From positions 1 to 64,000 of the forward strand of contig CAVTAL010000019.1 in the NCBI GenBank assembly GCA_963732635.1: 64,000 nt of DNA, given 5' to 3'. Position 1 is the stretch's first letter, and every line of letters starts with the position of its first letter. This DNA comes from JAKFWF01 sp963732635. GTDB taxonomy: Bacteria > Pseudomonadota > Alphaproteobacteria > Rhizobiales > Hyphomicrobiaceae. The notes below the pieces were generated by a model. The model was not told the origin of the DNA and did no database searches. It worked only from the letters and a program-made list of their open reading frames with translations. Both the position numbers and the translations under genes were made by a program. Of this stretch, positions 43,129 to 52,209 are shown one piece after another.

Positions 43129-44892
43129 ATGACACAGCCCAAGCCCATCACCACCCATCTCAGAATAGCCCTCGCGCAGGCGAACCCGACCGTCGGCGAC
43201 CTTGTCGGCAATATCGCCAAGGCGCGTGCCGCCCACGCCGAGGCGACGCGGCTGGGCGCTGACCTCGTCGTGCTGTCGGAATTGTTCGTCACCGGTTATC
43301 CGCCGGAAGATCTGGTCAAGAAGCCGGCGTTCGTCGCCGCGTCCAAGGCCGCGACCGAGGAACTGGCGGCTTCGCTGCCGGCCGGCGGTCCCGGCATGCT
43401 GATCGGTACGGTGTGGCCCGAGGACGGACCGGACGGTGGCAAAGTGTACAACGCGGTGGCGCTGCTCGACGGCGGCAAGGTCGAGGCGGTGCGCTTCAAG
43501 GTCGACCTGCCAAACTACGGTGTGTTCGACGAGAAGCGCGTGTTCGATGCCGGCCCACTGCCGGGCCCAATCAATTTCCGTGGCGTGCGCATCGGCGCGC
43601 CGATCTGCGAGGACATCTGGACCGACCAGGTCGTCGAGTGCCTGGAGGAATGCGGCGCCGAGATCCTGATCTCGCCCAATGGTTCGCCGTTCGACTGGCC
43701 GAAGCCCGATCTGCGCATCGACGTTGCGGTGGCGCGTGTGACCGAGAGCCAGTTGCCGCTGGTCTACATCAACCAGATCGGCGGGCAGGACGAGCTGGTG
43801 TTCGATGGCGCCTCGTTCGTGCTCAATCGCGACGGCAGCCTCGCGGTACAGTTGCCAGCCTGGGCCGAGGCGCTGGTCCTCACCGAATGGCACAAAGGCG
43901 CCGATGGTTGGAGCTGTGCGCCGGGGCCGAAAGCGCTGCTGCCGGAATTCGATGCGGCGGCTTATCAGGCCTGCATGCTGGGGTTGCGCGACTACGTAAA
44001 CAAGAACGGTTTTCCGAGCGTCGTGCTGGGACTGTCGGGCGGCGTCAACTCGGCGCTGGTGGCGGCTCTTGCCGCCGATGCGCTCGGCCCCGACAAGGTG
44101 CACGCGGTGATGCTGCCCTATCGCTACACCTCGAAGGACAGCCTCGTCGACGCATCGGCGTGCGCCAAGGCGCTCGGGCTCCGCTATGACAACGTCGCGA
44201 TCGGCGGGCCAGTCGAAGCGATCATGGAGTCGCTGGCGGAGATGTTCGCCGGCACCAAGCCCGGCCTGACGGAAGAGAACATCCAGAGCCGCGTTCGCGG
44301 CACCACGCTGATGGCGATCTCGAACAAGTTCGGTGGCATGGTGCTGACCACCGGCAACAAGAGCGAGATGTCGGTCGGCTACGCCACGCTCTACGGCGAC
44401 ATGAACGGCGGCTTCAATCCGATCAAGGATCTCTACAAGATGGAAGTCTATCGCCTGTGCCGCTGGCGCAATGCCAATGTGCCGGCGGGCGGACTTGGAC
44501 CCGCCGGCGAGGTGATTCCGGTGAACATCATCACCAAGGCGCCGACCGCCGAATTGCGCGAGAACCAGAAGGATCAGGATAGCCTGCCCGAATACGAGGT
44601 GCTGGACGATATCCTGAAGTGCCTCGTCGAACAGGAAATGCCGGTGCCCGACATTATCGCGCGCGGACACCCAGCGGATGTCGTCAAGAAGGTTGAGCGG
44701 CTGCTTTATCTCGCCGAGTACAAGCGCCGACAGGCGGCGCCCGGCGTCAAGATCTCGGCACGGAATTTCGGCCGTGATCGCCGTTACCCCATCACCAACC
44801 GCTTTCGCGAGGACGCGACGGCGGGAGCGCCAATGAAGTCGAGCGCGCCGAAGTCGGTGAAGCCACGCGCGGACGGCGGGGATGTTGGGTAG
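43129..44892 (+). CDS. nadE: Glutamine-dependent NAD+ synthetase
   Basis: A 587-residue two-domain enzyme. The nitrilase-type amidase (about 10-270) frees ammonia from glutamine: VVLSELFVTGYPPEDLVKKP has the catalytic Glu, VRFKVDLPNYGVFDEKRVFD the Lys and GVRIGAPICEDIWTDQVVEC the Cys. The C-terminal domain amidates nicotinate adenine dinucleotide: its PP-loop reads VVLGLSGGVNSALVAALAAD, where SGGIDS is the norm, so the conserved Asp is Asn at residue 307. GMVLTTGNKSEMSVGYATLY is as expected. The ATG at 43129 is used; an upstream in-frame start at 43093 is less likely. Confidence 0.92.
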   Translation: MTQPKPITTHLRIALAQANPTVGDLVGNIAKARAAHAEATRLGADLVVLSELFVTGYPPEDLVKKPAFVAASKAATEELAASLPAGGPGMLIGTVWPEDGPDGGKVYNAVALLDGGKVEAVRFKVDLPNYGVFDEKRVFDAGPLPGPINFRGVRIGAPICEDIWTDQVVECLEECGAEILISPNGSPFDWPKPDLRIDVAVARVTESQLPLVYINQIGGQDELVFDGASFVLNRDGSLAVQLPAWAEALVLTEWHKGADGWSCAPGPKALLPEFDAAAYQACMLGLRDYVNKNGFPSVVLGLSGGVNSALVAALAADALGPDKVHAVMLPYRYTSKDSLVDASACAKALGLRYDNVAIGGPVEAIMESLAEMFAGTKPGLTEENIQSRVRGTTLMAISNKFGGMVLTTGNKSEMSVGYATLYGDMNGGFNPIKDLYKMEVYRLCRWRNANVPAGGLGPAGEVIPVNIITKAPTAELRENQKDQDSLPEYEVLDDILKCLVEQEMPVPDIIARGHPADVVKKVERLLYLAEYKRRQAAPGVKISARNFGRDRRYPITNRFREDATAGAPMKSSAPKSVKPRADGGDVG

Positions 44893-45078
44893 AGACGCGG
44901 TGCAGTTAACCGACACGCCTTCAATGGTCGCCACCGGTTGACGGCCCCTCATTCGAATCGGTCGAGGGGTAGAATAACCCGAGGCGGCGAGGCGTGGATA
45001 AGTGGCGGTACGTACAGTCTTGGACTGTGGAGCGTGAGATTGTGCGCTTCAATACCCTCGCGCTGCGGAGCGTGGAAC

Positions 45079-45108
45079 GTTGGGTTTCGCAAGCGGGCTC
45101 AACCCAAC
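45079..45108. repeat. REP-like palindrome downstream of urtE
   Basis: GTTGGGTT and AACCCAAC form a perfect 8-bp stem around a GC-rich loop. The overall pattern (GGGTTTCGCAAGCGGGCTCAACCC) resembles the GGGTTxxGC palindromic elements common between genes in Bradyrhizobium-like genomes, which is an impression from memory. It lies between nadE and urtE. Confidence 0.5.
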
Positions 45109-45129
45109 CTACGACGCAACGCAAGCTGG

Positions 45130-45825
45130 CTAAACAGTCATCAGCTTCCTGACGTCCGCCTCGACCATGCTGGCCTTCGTCCCGGACAGCACGACCTCGC
45201 CGCGTTCGAGCACGACAAAGGTGTCGGTCAATTCCTTGGCGAAGTCGAAGTACTGCTCGACGAGGACGATCGCCATGGTGCCCTTGTCGCGCAGGTAGGT
45301 GATGGCGCGGCCGATGTCCTTGATGATCGACGGCTGAATGCCCTCGGTCGGCTCGTCGAGCACCAGCAGTTTCGGCCGGGTGACGAGGGCGCGGGCAATC
45401 GCCAACTGCTGCTGCTGGCCGCCGGACAGATCGCCGCCGCGCCGGCCGAGCATCGACTTCAGGATCGGGAACAGTTCGTACAACTCGGGCGGGATGGTGC
45501 GGTCGGCGCGCTTTAGCGGCGCGTAGCCGGTCTCAAGGTTTTCCTTGACGGTCAGCAGCGGGAAGATCTCGCGGCCCTGCGGCACGTAGGCGATGCCGCG
45601 CCGGGCGCGTTCGTAGGCGGACAGCGACGAGATATCCTCGCCGTTGAACATCACCTTGCCGGAGCTGATCTTCTGATGTCCAACGATGGCGCGCAGCAGC
45701 GAACTTTTGCCGACGCCGTTACGGCCGAGCACGCAGGTAATCTTGCCGGTCTCGGCTGCGACCGACACTCGGCGCAAAGCCTGCGCCGCGCCATAATGCA
45801 GATCAATCGCGTCTACGGTGAGCAT
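45130..45825 (-). CDS. urtE: Urea ABC transporter ATP-binding subunit UrtE
   Basis: A 231-residue ABC ATPase of the LivF type. Walker A is VLGRNGVGKSSLLRAIVG, the signature LSGGQQQQLAIARALVTRPK, Walker B LLVLDEPTEGIQPSII, and the switch His is replaced by the Gln of LVEQYFDFAKEL as in LivF/UrtE proteins. The DEPTEGIQPS wording is specific for UrtE. The start at 45825 has AAAGGAG before it. It is last of urtABCDE and separated from urtD by a palindromic repeat. Confidence 0.93.
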   Translation of the reverse strand: MLTVDAIDLHYGAAQALRRVSVAAETGKITCVLGRNGVGKSSLLRAIVGHQKISSGKVMFNGEDISSLSAYERARRGIAYVPQGREIFPLLTVKENLETGYAPLKRADRTIPPELYELFPILKSMLGRRGGDLSGGQQQQLAIARALVTRPKLLVLDEPTEGIQPSIIKDIGRAITYLRDKGTMAIVLVEQYFDFAKELTDTFVVLERGEVVLSGTKASMVEADVRKLMTV

Positions 45826-45842
45826 GGTGCTCCTTTGTCGCA

Positions 45843-45947
45843 AGAAGTCGGAAGTCAGAAGTCAGAAGTCGGAAATCGGAAGTCAGAAAACACACACCAC
45901 CCATTTTCTCTCTTTTCTGATTTCCGACTTCTGATTTCCGACTTCTA
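45843..45947. repeat. Imperfect inverted repeat of a GAAGTCRGAA unit
   Basis: The left arm (45843-45890) is a run of GAAGTC-GGAAGTCAGAAGTC-like units; the right arm (45911-45947) is the reverse complement of the same units. They flank a short CACACACCACCC spacer. This gives a long cruciform or mRNA hairpin between urtD and urtE. It encodes nothing. Confidence 0.75.
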
Positions 45948-46697
45948 CTACCGTCCCAGATAAACCTCGATGACGCGCTCGTTGGCCGACACCTGATCGA
46001 GGGAGCCTTCGGCGAGCACGCTGCCTTCGTGCAGCACGGTGACACGCACGCCGAGGCGGCGGACGAAGTCCATGTCGTGTTCGACGACGATGACGGAATG
46101 GTCCCGAGCGATCTCGCGCAACAGGTCGGCGGTGGTCTCGGTCTCGCTGTCGGTCATGCCGGCGACCGGTTCGTCGACCAGCAAGAGCTTCGGGTCCTGA
46201 GCGATCAGCATGCCGATCTCGAGCCATTGCTTCTGGCCGTGGCTCAACGCACCGGCCTGCCGGTCACGATGGCCGCCAAGCCGGATGGTGCCGAGGATCT
46301 TGTCGATGCGCTCGGCATCCGGCGCATTGCGCTTCCAGAACAGGTTGTGCGTGACGCGGCGATTGCCGCTGAGCGCCAGCAGCAGGTTGTCCTCGACGGT
46401 GTGCTCTTCGAACACGGTCGGCTTCTGGAACTTGCGGCCGATGCCGAGATTGGCGATCGCCGCCTCGTCGAGGCGGGTGAGATCGACCGTGCGATCGAAC
46501 ATTACTTCGCCGTCGTCGGGCCGGGTCTTGCCGGTGATGACGTCCATCATCGTCGTTTTGCCGGCGCCGTTCGGTCCGATGATCGCCCGCATCTCGCCGT
46601 GACGGATGTCGAGCGACAGGCCGTTCAGCGCCCGGAAGCCGTCGAACGAGACTTCGACGCCGGAGAGATAAAGCAAGGAGTGGGTGATATCGCTCAT
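45948..46697 (-). CDS. urtD: Urea ABC transporter ATP-binding subunit UrtD
   Basis: A 249-residue LivG-type ATPase. Walker A is AIIGPNGAGKTTMMDVITGK, the signature LSHGQKQWLEIGMLIAQDPK (LSHGQKQWLEIGM is the UrtD wording) and Walker B LLLVDEPVAGMTDSETE, with the switch His in VIVVEHDMDFVRRL. It pairs with UrtE to power urea uptake through UrtB and UrtC. Its ATG overlaps the urtC stop as ATGA. Confidence 0.94.
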   Translation of the reverse strand: MSDITHSLLYLSGVEVSFDGFRALNGLSLDIRHGEMRAIIGPNGAGKTTMMDVITGKTRPDDGEVMFDRTVDLTRLDEAAIANLGIGRKFQKPTVFEEHTVEDNLLLALSGNRRVTHNLFWKRNAPDAERIDKILGTIRLGGHRDRQAGALSHGQKQWLEIGMLIAQDPKLLLVDEPVAGMTDSETETTADLLREIARDHSVIVVEHDMDFVRRLGVRVTVLHEGSVLAEGSLDQVSANERVIEVYLGR

Positions 46698-47878
46698 TGG
46701 GTAGACTCTTTGCTTGCCGCAACCGACTCAGCTTCGCGGAGCGGGCCGGTTGCGACGGGACTTGCGTGGCTGGAGGCGGCAGCGACCTTTTTCCGCTCTC
46801 GCCAATCCGCCCAGGCGCCGATGATGCCCTTCGGAAGGTAGATGGTGACGAGCACGAACAGCAGGCCAAGTGCGAACAGCCAGTAGGGCGCCAGGAAGCC
46901 GCTGGTGAAGGTGGTCTTGGCGAAGTTGACCAGGATCGCGCCCAACGCTGCGCCGACCAGCGTGCCGCGTCCGCCGACCGCCACCCAGATCACGATCTCG
47001 ATCGAGTTCGCCGGATGGAATTCACTCGGATTGATGATGCCGACCTGCGGCACGTAGAGCGCGCCAGCGACGCCCGCCATGCAGGCCGACAACGTGAACA
47101 GGAACGTCTTGTAGGCGTCGACCCGATAGCCGAGGAAGCGCGTGCGGCTTTCCGCGTCGCGGATCGCAACCAACACTTTGCCGAGCTTAGAGGACACAAC
47201 GTATCGGGCAATCACATAGGCCAGCATCAAGGTGAGGGCCGAAAGCGAGAACAGCGTCGCGCGGGTGCCGGGCGCCTGCACCGGGAAGCCGAGGATGTCC
47301 TTGAAGTCGGTGAGGCCGTTGTTGCCGCCGAAGCCCATGTCGTTGCGGAAGAATGATAGCCACAGCGCGTAAGTCAGCATCTGCGTGATGATCGAGAGAT
47401 AAACGCCGGTCACCCTGGAGCGGAACGCGAACCAGCCGAACACGAACGCTAAGAGGCCTGGCGCCAGGAACACCATCAGGGCGGCGAATGGGAACATGTC
47501 GAAGCCCCACCAGTACCAGGGGAGTTCCTTCCAGTTGAGGAACACCATGAAGTCGGGCAGCAGCGGATTGGAGTAGACGCCGCGGCTGCCGATCTGGCGC
47601 ATCAAGTACATGCCCATGGCGTAGCCGCCGAGCGCGAAGAAGGCGCCGTGACCAAGGCTCAAAATTCCGGCGTAGCCCCAGATCAGATCGAGCGACAAAG
47701 CGAGGATCGCGAACGTCAGATACTTGCCCCACAGCGCTACACTCGACGTGGAGATGTGGAACAGCGACGACGGTGCGAACGCGAGGTGGCAGAACGGCAC
47801 GACGATCGCCGCAATCGCCAGCAATCCGAGAAATATCGCACCGCGACGATCGCTGTCGAGGAGGGAACGGATAATCAT
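46694..47878 (-). CDS. urtC: Urea ABC transporter permease UrtC
   Basis: A 394-residue LivM-type permease with about ten helices. LSLDLIWGYAGILSLGHGAF and FFALGGYAMGMYLMRQIGSR form the conserved N-terminal block, RNDMGFGGNNGLTDFKDILG is specific to UrtC, and AVGGRGTLVGAALGAILVNF is the coupling region. Its start overlaps the urtB stop as ATGA. The C-terminal tail is soluble and variable. Confidence 0.94.
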   Translation of the reverse strand: MIIRSLLDSDRRGAIFLGLLAIAAIVVPFCHLAFAPSSLFHISTSSVALWGKYLTFAILALSLDLIWGYAGILSLGHGAFFALGGYAMGMYLMRQIGSRGVYSNPLLPDFMVFLNWKELPWYWWGFDMFPFAALMVFLAPGLLAFVFGWFAFRSRVTGVYLSIITQMLTYALWLSFFRNDMGFGGNNGLTDFKDILGFPVQAPGTRATLFSLSALTLMLAYVIARYVVSSKLGKVLVAIRDAESRTRFLGYRVDAYKTFLFTLSACMAGVAGALYVPQVGIINPSEFHPANSIEIVIWVAVGGRGTLVGAALGAILVNFAKTTFTSGFLAPYWLFALGLLFVLVTIYLPKGIIGAWADWRERKKVAAASSHASPVATGPLREAESVAASKESTQ

Positions 47879-49470
47879 GCCTCCACCGCCCGGCCCTTCA
47901 GCGCGAACATGCCGCGCGGGCGCTTCTGGATGAAGATGATGACGGCGATGAGCAGGATGATCTTGCCGAGCACCGCGCCGGCATATGGCTCGAGCAGCTT
48001 GTTGGCGATACCGAGTGACATGGCGCCGACCAACGTGCCCCACAGATTGCCAACGCCGCCGAATACGACGACCAGGAAGCTGTCGATGATGTAGCTCTGG
48101 CCGAGGTTCGGCGACACGTTATCGATCTGGGCCAGCGCCACGCCGGCAAGCCCCGCGATGCCCGAGCCGAGGCCGAAGGTCAGTGCGTCGACCCTGGCCG
48201 TCGGAATGCCCATCGAACTCGCCATCCGCCGGTTCTGCGTGACGGCGCGCATATGCAGGCCGAGGGCTGTGTATTTCAGCGCCAGCAAAAGGCCGACGAA
48301 GATGAGGGCCGCGAACACGATAATCCACAGTCGGTTCCAGGTGATGACGAGTTCGCCGATCTTGAAGGCGCCGGACATGAAGTTCGGGCTGCCGACCTCG
48401 CGGTTGGTCGGACCGAACCAAGTGCGCACCGCCTGCTGCAGGATCAGGCTGATGCCCCAGGTTGCGAGCAGCGTCTCAAGCGGTCGCCCGTAGAGGAAAC
48501 GGATGACGCTGCGTTCGATGGCGATGCCGATGCCGCCGGCGACAATGAAGGCCAGAGGAATGGCAAAAACCAGCGAGTAGTCGAACAGGCCCGGCATTTT
48601 GGTGCGGATGATCTCCTGCACCACGAAGGTGGTGTAGGCGCCAATCATCACCATTTCGCCGTGTGCCATGTTGATGACGCCCATCACGCCAAAGGTGATG
48701 GCTAGGCCGATTGCCGCCAGCAGCAGTACCGAGCCAAGCGATAGCCCGTACCAGAAGTTCTGGGCGGCGCGCCACACCACGAGTCCGTTCTCGATGTCGG
48801 CGACGGCGCGGTTGGCTGCGTCCTTCAGGGTGGCAGGGGCATCGGCCGGAAAATTGCGCAGAGCAGCAATCGCGTCTTGGTCGCCACGCGCCTTGAGTGT
48901 CAGCACGGCGGCCAATCGAGAGGTCTCGGGGGCATCGGACTTGGCCATCAGAATGACGGCGCGAGCGCCTTCGAGTGCGTTTCTGACTCGGCCGTCGGTC
49001 TCCTTGGCAAGTGCCACTTCGACTTGTGCGAGCTTGGCTTCGTCGCGCGATTTGAAGATAGACAGCGCGGCGTCGAGACGTTTTATGGGATCGGACGACA
49101 TCAGTGTCAGCGCGCCGAGGGCCGCCTGTACCGCGGTGCGGACACGATTGTTAAGGCGCACGTCGGCGAGGTCGGCGGACGGCGTTGCAATGGCAGCACC
49201 AGTGGCGGCGTTGACGAGCTTGCCGCCAGCGCCGGGCATGACGACGATCTTGTCGCTGGCGGAGAACCGTAGTTTGCCGCCCGCGAGCGCTTCGAGGATC
49301 GGCCCGGCCTTTTCGTCGCCGCTAGCGGCGATCGCCGTGATGGCACTGACAGTATCGGCGTAGCTGTCGGCGAGCAGGGGCGCCAGAGCATCGTCGAGTT
49401 TGGCGGCGGACGCCGGAGCGGCCAGCGCGAGGGTGGCGAGCAGCCATAAAAAAGGGATCAGTCGCCGCAT
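47875..49470 (-). CDS. urtB: Urea ABC transporter permease UrtB
   Basis: A 531-residue LivH-type permease. After the signal peptide (FLWLLATLALAAPASA) comes the long periplasmic N-terminal extension (about residues 25-235) that distinguishes UrtB from amino-acid LivH. The permease part has GVMGVINMAHGEMVMIGAYT, TWFGPTNREVGSPNFMSGAF and AVTQNRRMASSMGIPTARVD, the conserved UrtB blocks. The start MRRLIPFLWLL at 49470 is chosen for the signal peptide. It lies 128 bp after urtA. Confidence 0.93.
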   Translation of the reverse strand: MRRLIPFLWLLATLALAAPASAAKLDDALAPLLADSYADTVSAITAIAASGDEKAGPILEALAGGKLRFSASDKIVVMPGAGGKLVNAATGAAIATPSADLADVRLNNRVRTAVQAALGALTLMSSDPIKRLDAALSIFKSRDEAKLAQVEVALAKETDGRVRNALEGARAVILMAKSDAPETSRLAAVLTLKARGDQDAIAALRNFPADAPATLKDAANRAVADIENGLVVWRAAQNFWYGLSLGSVLLLAAIGLAITFGVMGVINMAHGEMVMIGAYTTFVVQEIIRTKMPGLFDYSLVFAIPLAFIVAGGIGIAIERSVIRFLYGRPLETLLATWGISLILQQAVRTWFGPTNREVGSPNFMSGAFKIGELVITWNRLWIIVFAALIFVGLLLALKYTALGLHMRAVTQNRRMASSMGIPTARVDALTFGLGSGIAGLAGVALAQIDNVSPNLGQSYIIDSFLVVVFGGVGNLWGTLVGAMSLGIANKLLEPYAGAVLGKIILLIAVIIFIQKRPRGMFALKGRAVEA

Positions 49471-49598
49471 CGAGTCTTGACCGTTGGATTGAGTGTCGGT
49501 TTCGTGAATCGGGCGGCACACCGCAAAGCATGCCGCCCGATGAGAGGTGCGTTCTTGCCCTTTCCCCCTCTCGCGCTAAGCGCTAGGGGGACTTCACA

Positions 49599-50888
49599 TC
49601 AACCGCACTTGTTGGTCTTGGTATTGAAGTTGCCGCACTTCTTTTCGACCCAATCGCCGATCAGGTCCTTGGAACCGTCGAGGCTCTTCGACCAAGCGTC
49701 GCCGGGGACCAGATCCTTGGTCTTCCAGACGGTTTCCATCTGGCCGTCGGCCTTGATCTCGCCGATCAGAACCGGCTTGGTGATGTGGTGGTTCGGCAGC
49801 ATCTTTGACATTCCGCCGGTCAGGTTCGGGGCTTCGATGCCCGGCAGGGCGTCGATGACCTTGTCCGGATCGGTCGACTTCACCTTCTCGACCGCCTTGA
49901 CCCACATGTTGAAGCCGATCACGTGTGCTTCCATCGGATCGTTGGTGACGCGCTTCGGGTTCTTGGTGAAGGCCTTCCAATCGGCGATGAACTTGTCGTT
50001 GGCAGGCGCCTTGACGGACTGGAAGTAGTTCCAGGCGGTCAGATGGCCGACGAGGTTCTTGGTGTCGATGCCAGCGAGCTCTTCTTCACCGACTGAGAAC
50101 GCAACTACCGGGATATCGGTCGCCTTCACGCCAGCGTTGGCCAGTTCCTTGTAGAACGGCACGTTGGCGTCGCCGTTGATGGTCGAGACAACGGCGGTCT
50201 TCTTGCCGGCGGTGCCGAACTTCTTGATGTCGGACACGATGGTCTGCCAATCGGAATGACCGAACGGCGTGTAGTTGATCATGATGTCGTCCTTGGCCAC
50301 GCCCTTCGAAATCAGGTACGCCTCAAGGATCTTATTAGTGGTGCGCGGATATACGTAGTCGGTGCCGGCCAGCACCCAACGCTTCACTTCGCCGCCGTCC
50401 TTCGACATCAGGTAATCGACGGCCGGGATCGCCTGCTGGTTCGGAGCAGCACCCGTGTAGAACACGTTGCGCTCGGATTCCTCACCCTCGTACTGGACGG
50501 GGTAGAACAGGATGTTGTTGAGCTCCTTAAATACCGGCAGTACCGACTTACGCGAAACTGAGGTCCAGCAGCCGAACACGGCCGAGACTTTGTCCTTGGA
50601 GATCAATTCGCGTGCCTTTTCGGCGAACAGCGGCCAGTTCGACGCCGGGTCGACGACCACGGCTTCGAGCTTTTTGCCGAGCAGGCCACCCTTTTTGTTC
50701 TGCTCGTCGATGAGGAACAGCATGGTGTCTTTCAGCGTCGTCTCGCTGATCGCCATGGTGCCGGACAGAGAGTGCAGGATGCCGACCTTGATGGTGTCCT
50801 GGGCCTGTGCGGCCGCAACCGACAGGAGCGTCGCGGCGGCGGCTACGCCACTGGCGAGGACTGAGGAAGTCTTGCGAACTGAAAACAT
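49599..50888 (-). CDS. urtA: Urea ABC transporter substrate-binding protein UrtA
   Basis: A 429-residue periplasmic binding protein of the LivJ fold. The signal peptide ends AAAQAQ; the mature part has KVGILHSLSGTMAISETTLK, the urea-specific AVFGCWTSVSRKSVLPVFKE and LFYPVQYEGEESERNVFYTG. The C-terminus is EKKCGNFNTKTNKCG with a possible disulfide. It is first of urtABCDE, which takes up urea at low concentration, usually under nitrogen control. No urease genes are in the window. Confidence 0.95.
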   Translation of the reverse strand: MFSVRKTSSVLASGVAAAATLLSVAAAQAQDTIKVGILHSLSGTMAISETTLKDTMLFLIDEQNKKGGLLGKKLEAVVVDPASNWPLFAEKARELISKDKVSAVFGCWTSVSRKSVLPVFKELNNILFYPVQYEGEESERNVFYTGAAPNQQAIPAVDYLMSKDGGEVKRWVLAGTDYVYPRTTNKILEAYLISKGVAKDDIMINYTPFGHSDWQTIVSDIKKFGTAGKKTAVVSTINGDANVPFYKELANAGVKATDIPVVAFSVGEEELAGIDTKNLVGHLTAWNYFQSVKAPANDKFIADWKAFTKNPKRVTNDPMEAHVIGFNMWVKAVEKVKSTDPDKVIDALPGIEAPNLTGGMSKMLPNHHITKPVLIGEIKADGQMETVWKTKDLVPGDAWSKSLDGSKDLIGDWVEKKCGNFNTKTNKCG

Positions 50889-51188
50889 GTTGGCCCCTTG
50901 TTTGTTTTAACCAATTAAGGAGTTAGCAATCACTGTGCCAAGTCGGCGGGGTCGATTTAAGTTGCTGAAATGGCGTCATAAACACGATTATTGATTACAA
51001 TGACACGCGCTATGGATTAGGCAGAAAGGCGAAAAAACAGGCAAGCAAGTGTTTTGCTGCTTATTTAATCGGCGAAGTGCCGGATTCGCTGCCAATGCCA
51101 CGAACAGTGTGTTTTTGCCCAAATTTGCGGCGACCGATCGGGGGGGCGATGCGACGGCCATATTGGCGCCGCCGTTGGCCGACAGTCG
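50889..51188. other. Divergent intergenic region upstream of urtA
   Basis: 300 bases with no supported gene. It includes the ribosome site region of urtA and an AT-rich part near 50960-51070, and lies before the DUF817 gene on the other strand. No NtrC or sigma-54 site was recognised by eye. Confidence 0.4.
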
Positions 51189-52133
51189 TTGCTTGACCGC
51201 GACCGACCCAAATTCGAGGCGACCGAATTGCCACGAGATCAACGCAACGCCCCGCCTGGCTCGGCGGCTTCGCGCTGGGCGCTGCTCGACCGCGGCATCG
51301 TGTTCGATGCGCGCCTCGGCGCCTGGGCATCGCGGCGGGCTGACACTCATTTCGCCTATGAATTCGTCCGCTTCGGCGTGAAACAGGCTTGGGCCTGTCT
51401 GTTCGGCGCGCTCATGCTGATACTGCTGATCGCCACACACCTCGCGTATCCAAAGGGCGCGGGGCTGGCCCGTTATGACTTCCTGACCCTGGCGGCAGTT
51501 GCGATCCAGTTGGCAATGCTGCGTTTTCGACTGGAAACGCGGGAGGAGGCGGCGGTGATTCTGCTGTTTCATGCTGTCGGTACCGCGATGGAGATCTTCA
51601 AGACCTCGGTCGGCTCCTGGGTCTATCCGGAGGCCTCGCTGCTGCGGATAGCCGGTGTGCCGCTGTTCACAGGCTTCATGTACGCCGCGATCGGTTCCTA
51701 CATCGCGCGCGTGTGGCGGTTGTTCGATTTCCAGTTCACCCGCCATCCGCCACTGTGGGCGGTGGGGCTGCTGGCACTCGCCATCTATGTCAATTTCTTC
51801 GCCCATCATTATGTGTGGGACGCGCGGCCGCTGCTGTTCTTGGGTACAGCGCTACTGTTTGGGCGCACTTGGGTGCACTTTAAAATCTGGCAAGTTTACC
51901 GGCGGATGCCGCTGCTGGTCGGATTCGGCTTGGTCGCGCTGTTCATTTGGTTCGCCGAGAACATCGGCACATTCACAGCCGCCTGGGTTTATCCGAGCCA
52001 AAAGGCGAGTTGGCACATGGTGTCGACAGGTAAGCTTGGCGCCTGGTTCCTGCTGATGATTATCAGCTATACGCTGGTGGCCGCCGTGGCTGGCGTTGAA
52101 GGCCATGCGCGTGTCAGCCGTAGCGGGCAATAA
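51189..52133 (+). CDS. DUF817 integral membrane protein
   Basis: A protein of up to 314 residues with about eight transmembrane helices. The blocks RFRLETREEAAVILLFHAVG, EIFKTSVGSWVYPEASLLRI and NFFAHHYVWDARPLLFLGTA, then NIGTFTAAWVYPSQKASWHM, are the DUF817 signature. The start is uncertain: a TTG at 51189 opens the frame and a GTG at 51300 is an alternative. DUF817 proteins have no known activity. It is divergent from the urt operon. Confidence 0.85.
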   Translation: MLDRDRPKFEATELPRDQRNAPPGSAASRWALLDRGIVFDARLGAWASRRADTHFAYEFVRFGVKQAWACLFGALMLILLIATHLAYPKGAGLARYDFLTLAAVAIQLAMLRFRLETREEAAVILLFHAVGTAMEIFKTSVGSWVYPEASLLRIAGVPLFTGFMYAAIGSYIARVWRLFDFQFTRHPPLWAVGLLALAIYVNFFAHHYVWDARPLLFLGTALLFGRTWVHFKIWQVYRRMPLLVGFGLVALFIWFAENIGTFTAAWVYPSQKASWHMVSTGKLGAWFLLMIISYTLVAAVAGVEGHARVSRSGQ

Positions 52134-52209
52134 GTGCCGCCGAATTGCGCAAGCACCCCGCATGGCGGCGGCTGGCGCGATGCGCGAAGTTGCTATCTCG
52201 CCCTGCGGA

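Noticed and set aside
43048..44952. 634-codon minus-strand open frame opposite nadE
   Set aside because: It mirrors the NAD synthetase frame, with no motif of its own; high-GC codon use makes antisense frames long here.
45843..45947. CRISPR array suggested by short repeated units
   Set aside because: Units are under 12 bases, imperfect, have no unique spacers and form one inverted pair; no cas genes are nearby.
50889..51188. NtrC/sigma-54 control of urtA
   Set aside because: It is expected from knowledge of urea uptake, but no TGGCAC-N5-TTGC-like element was visible.
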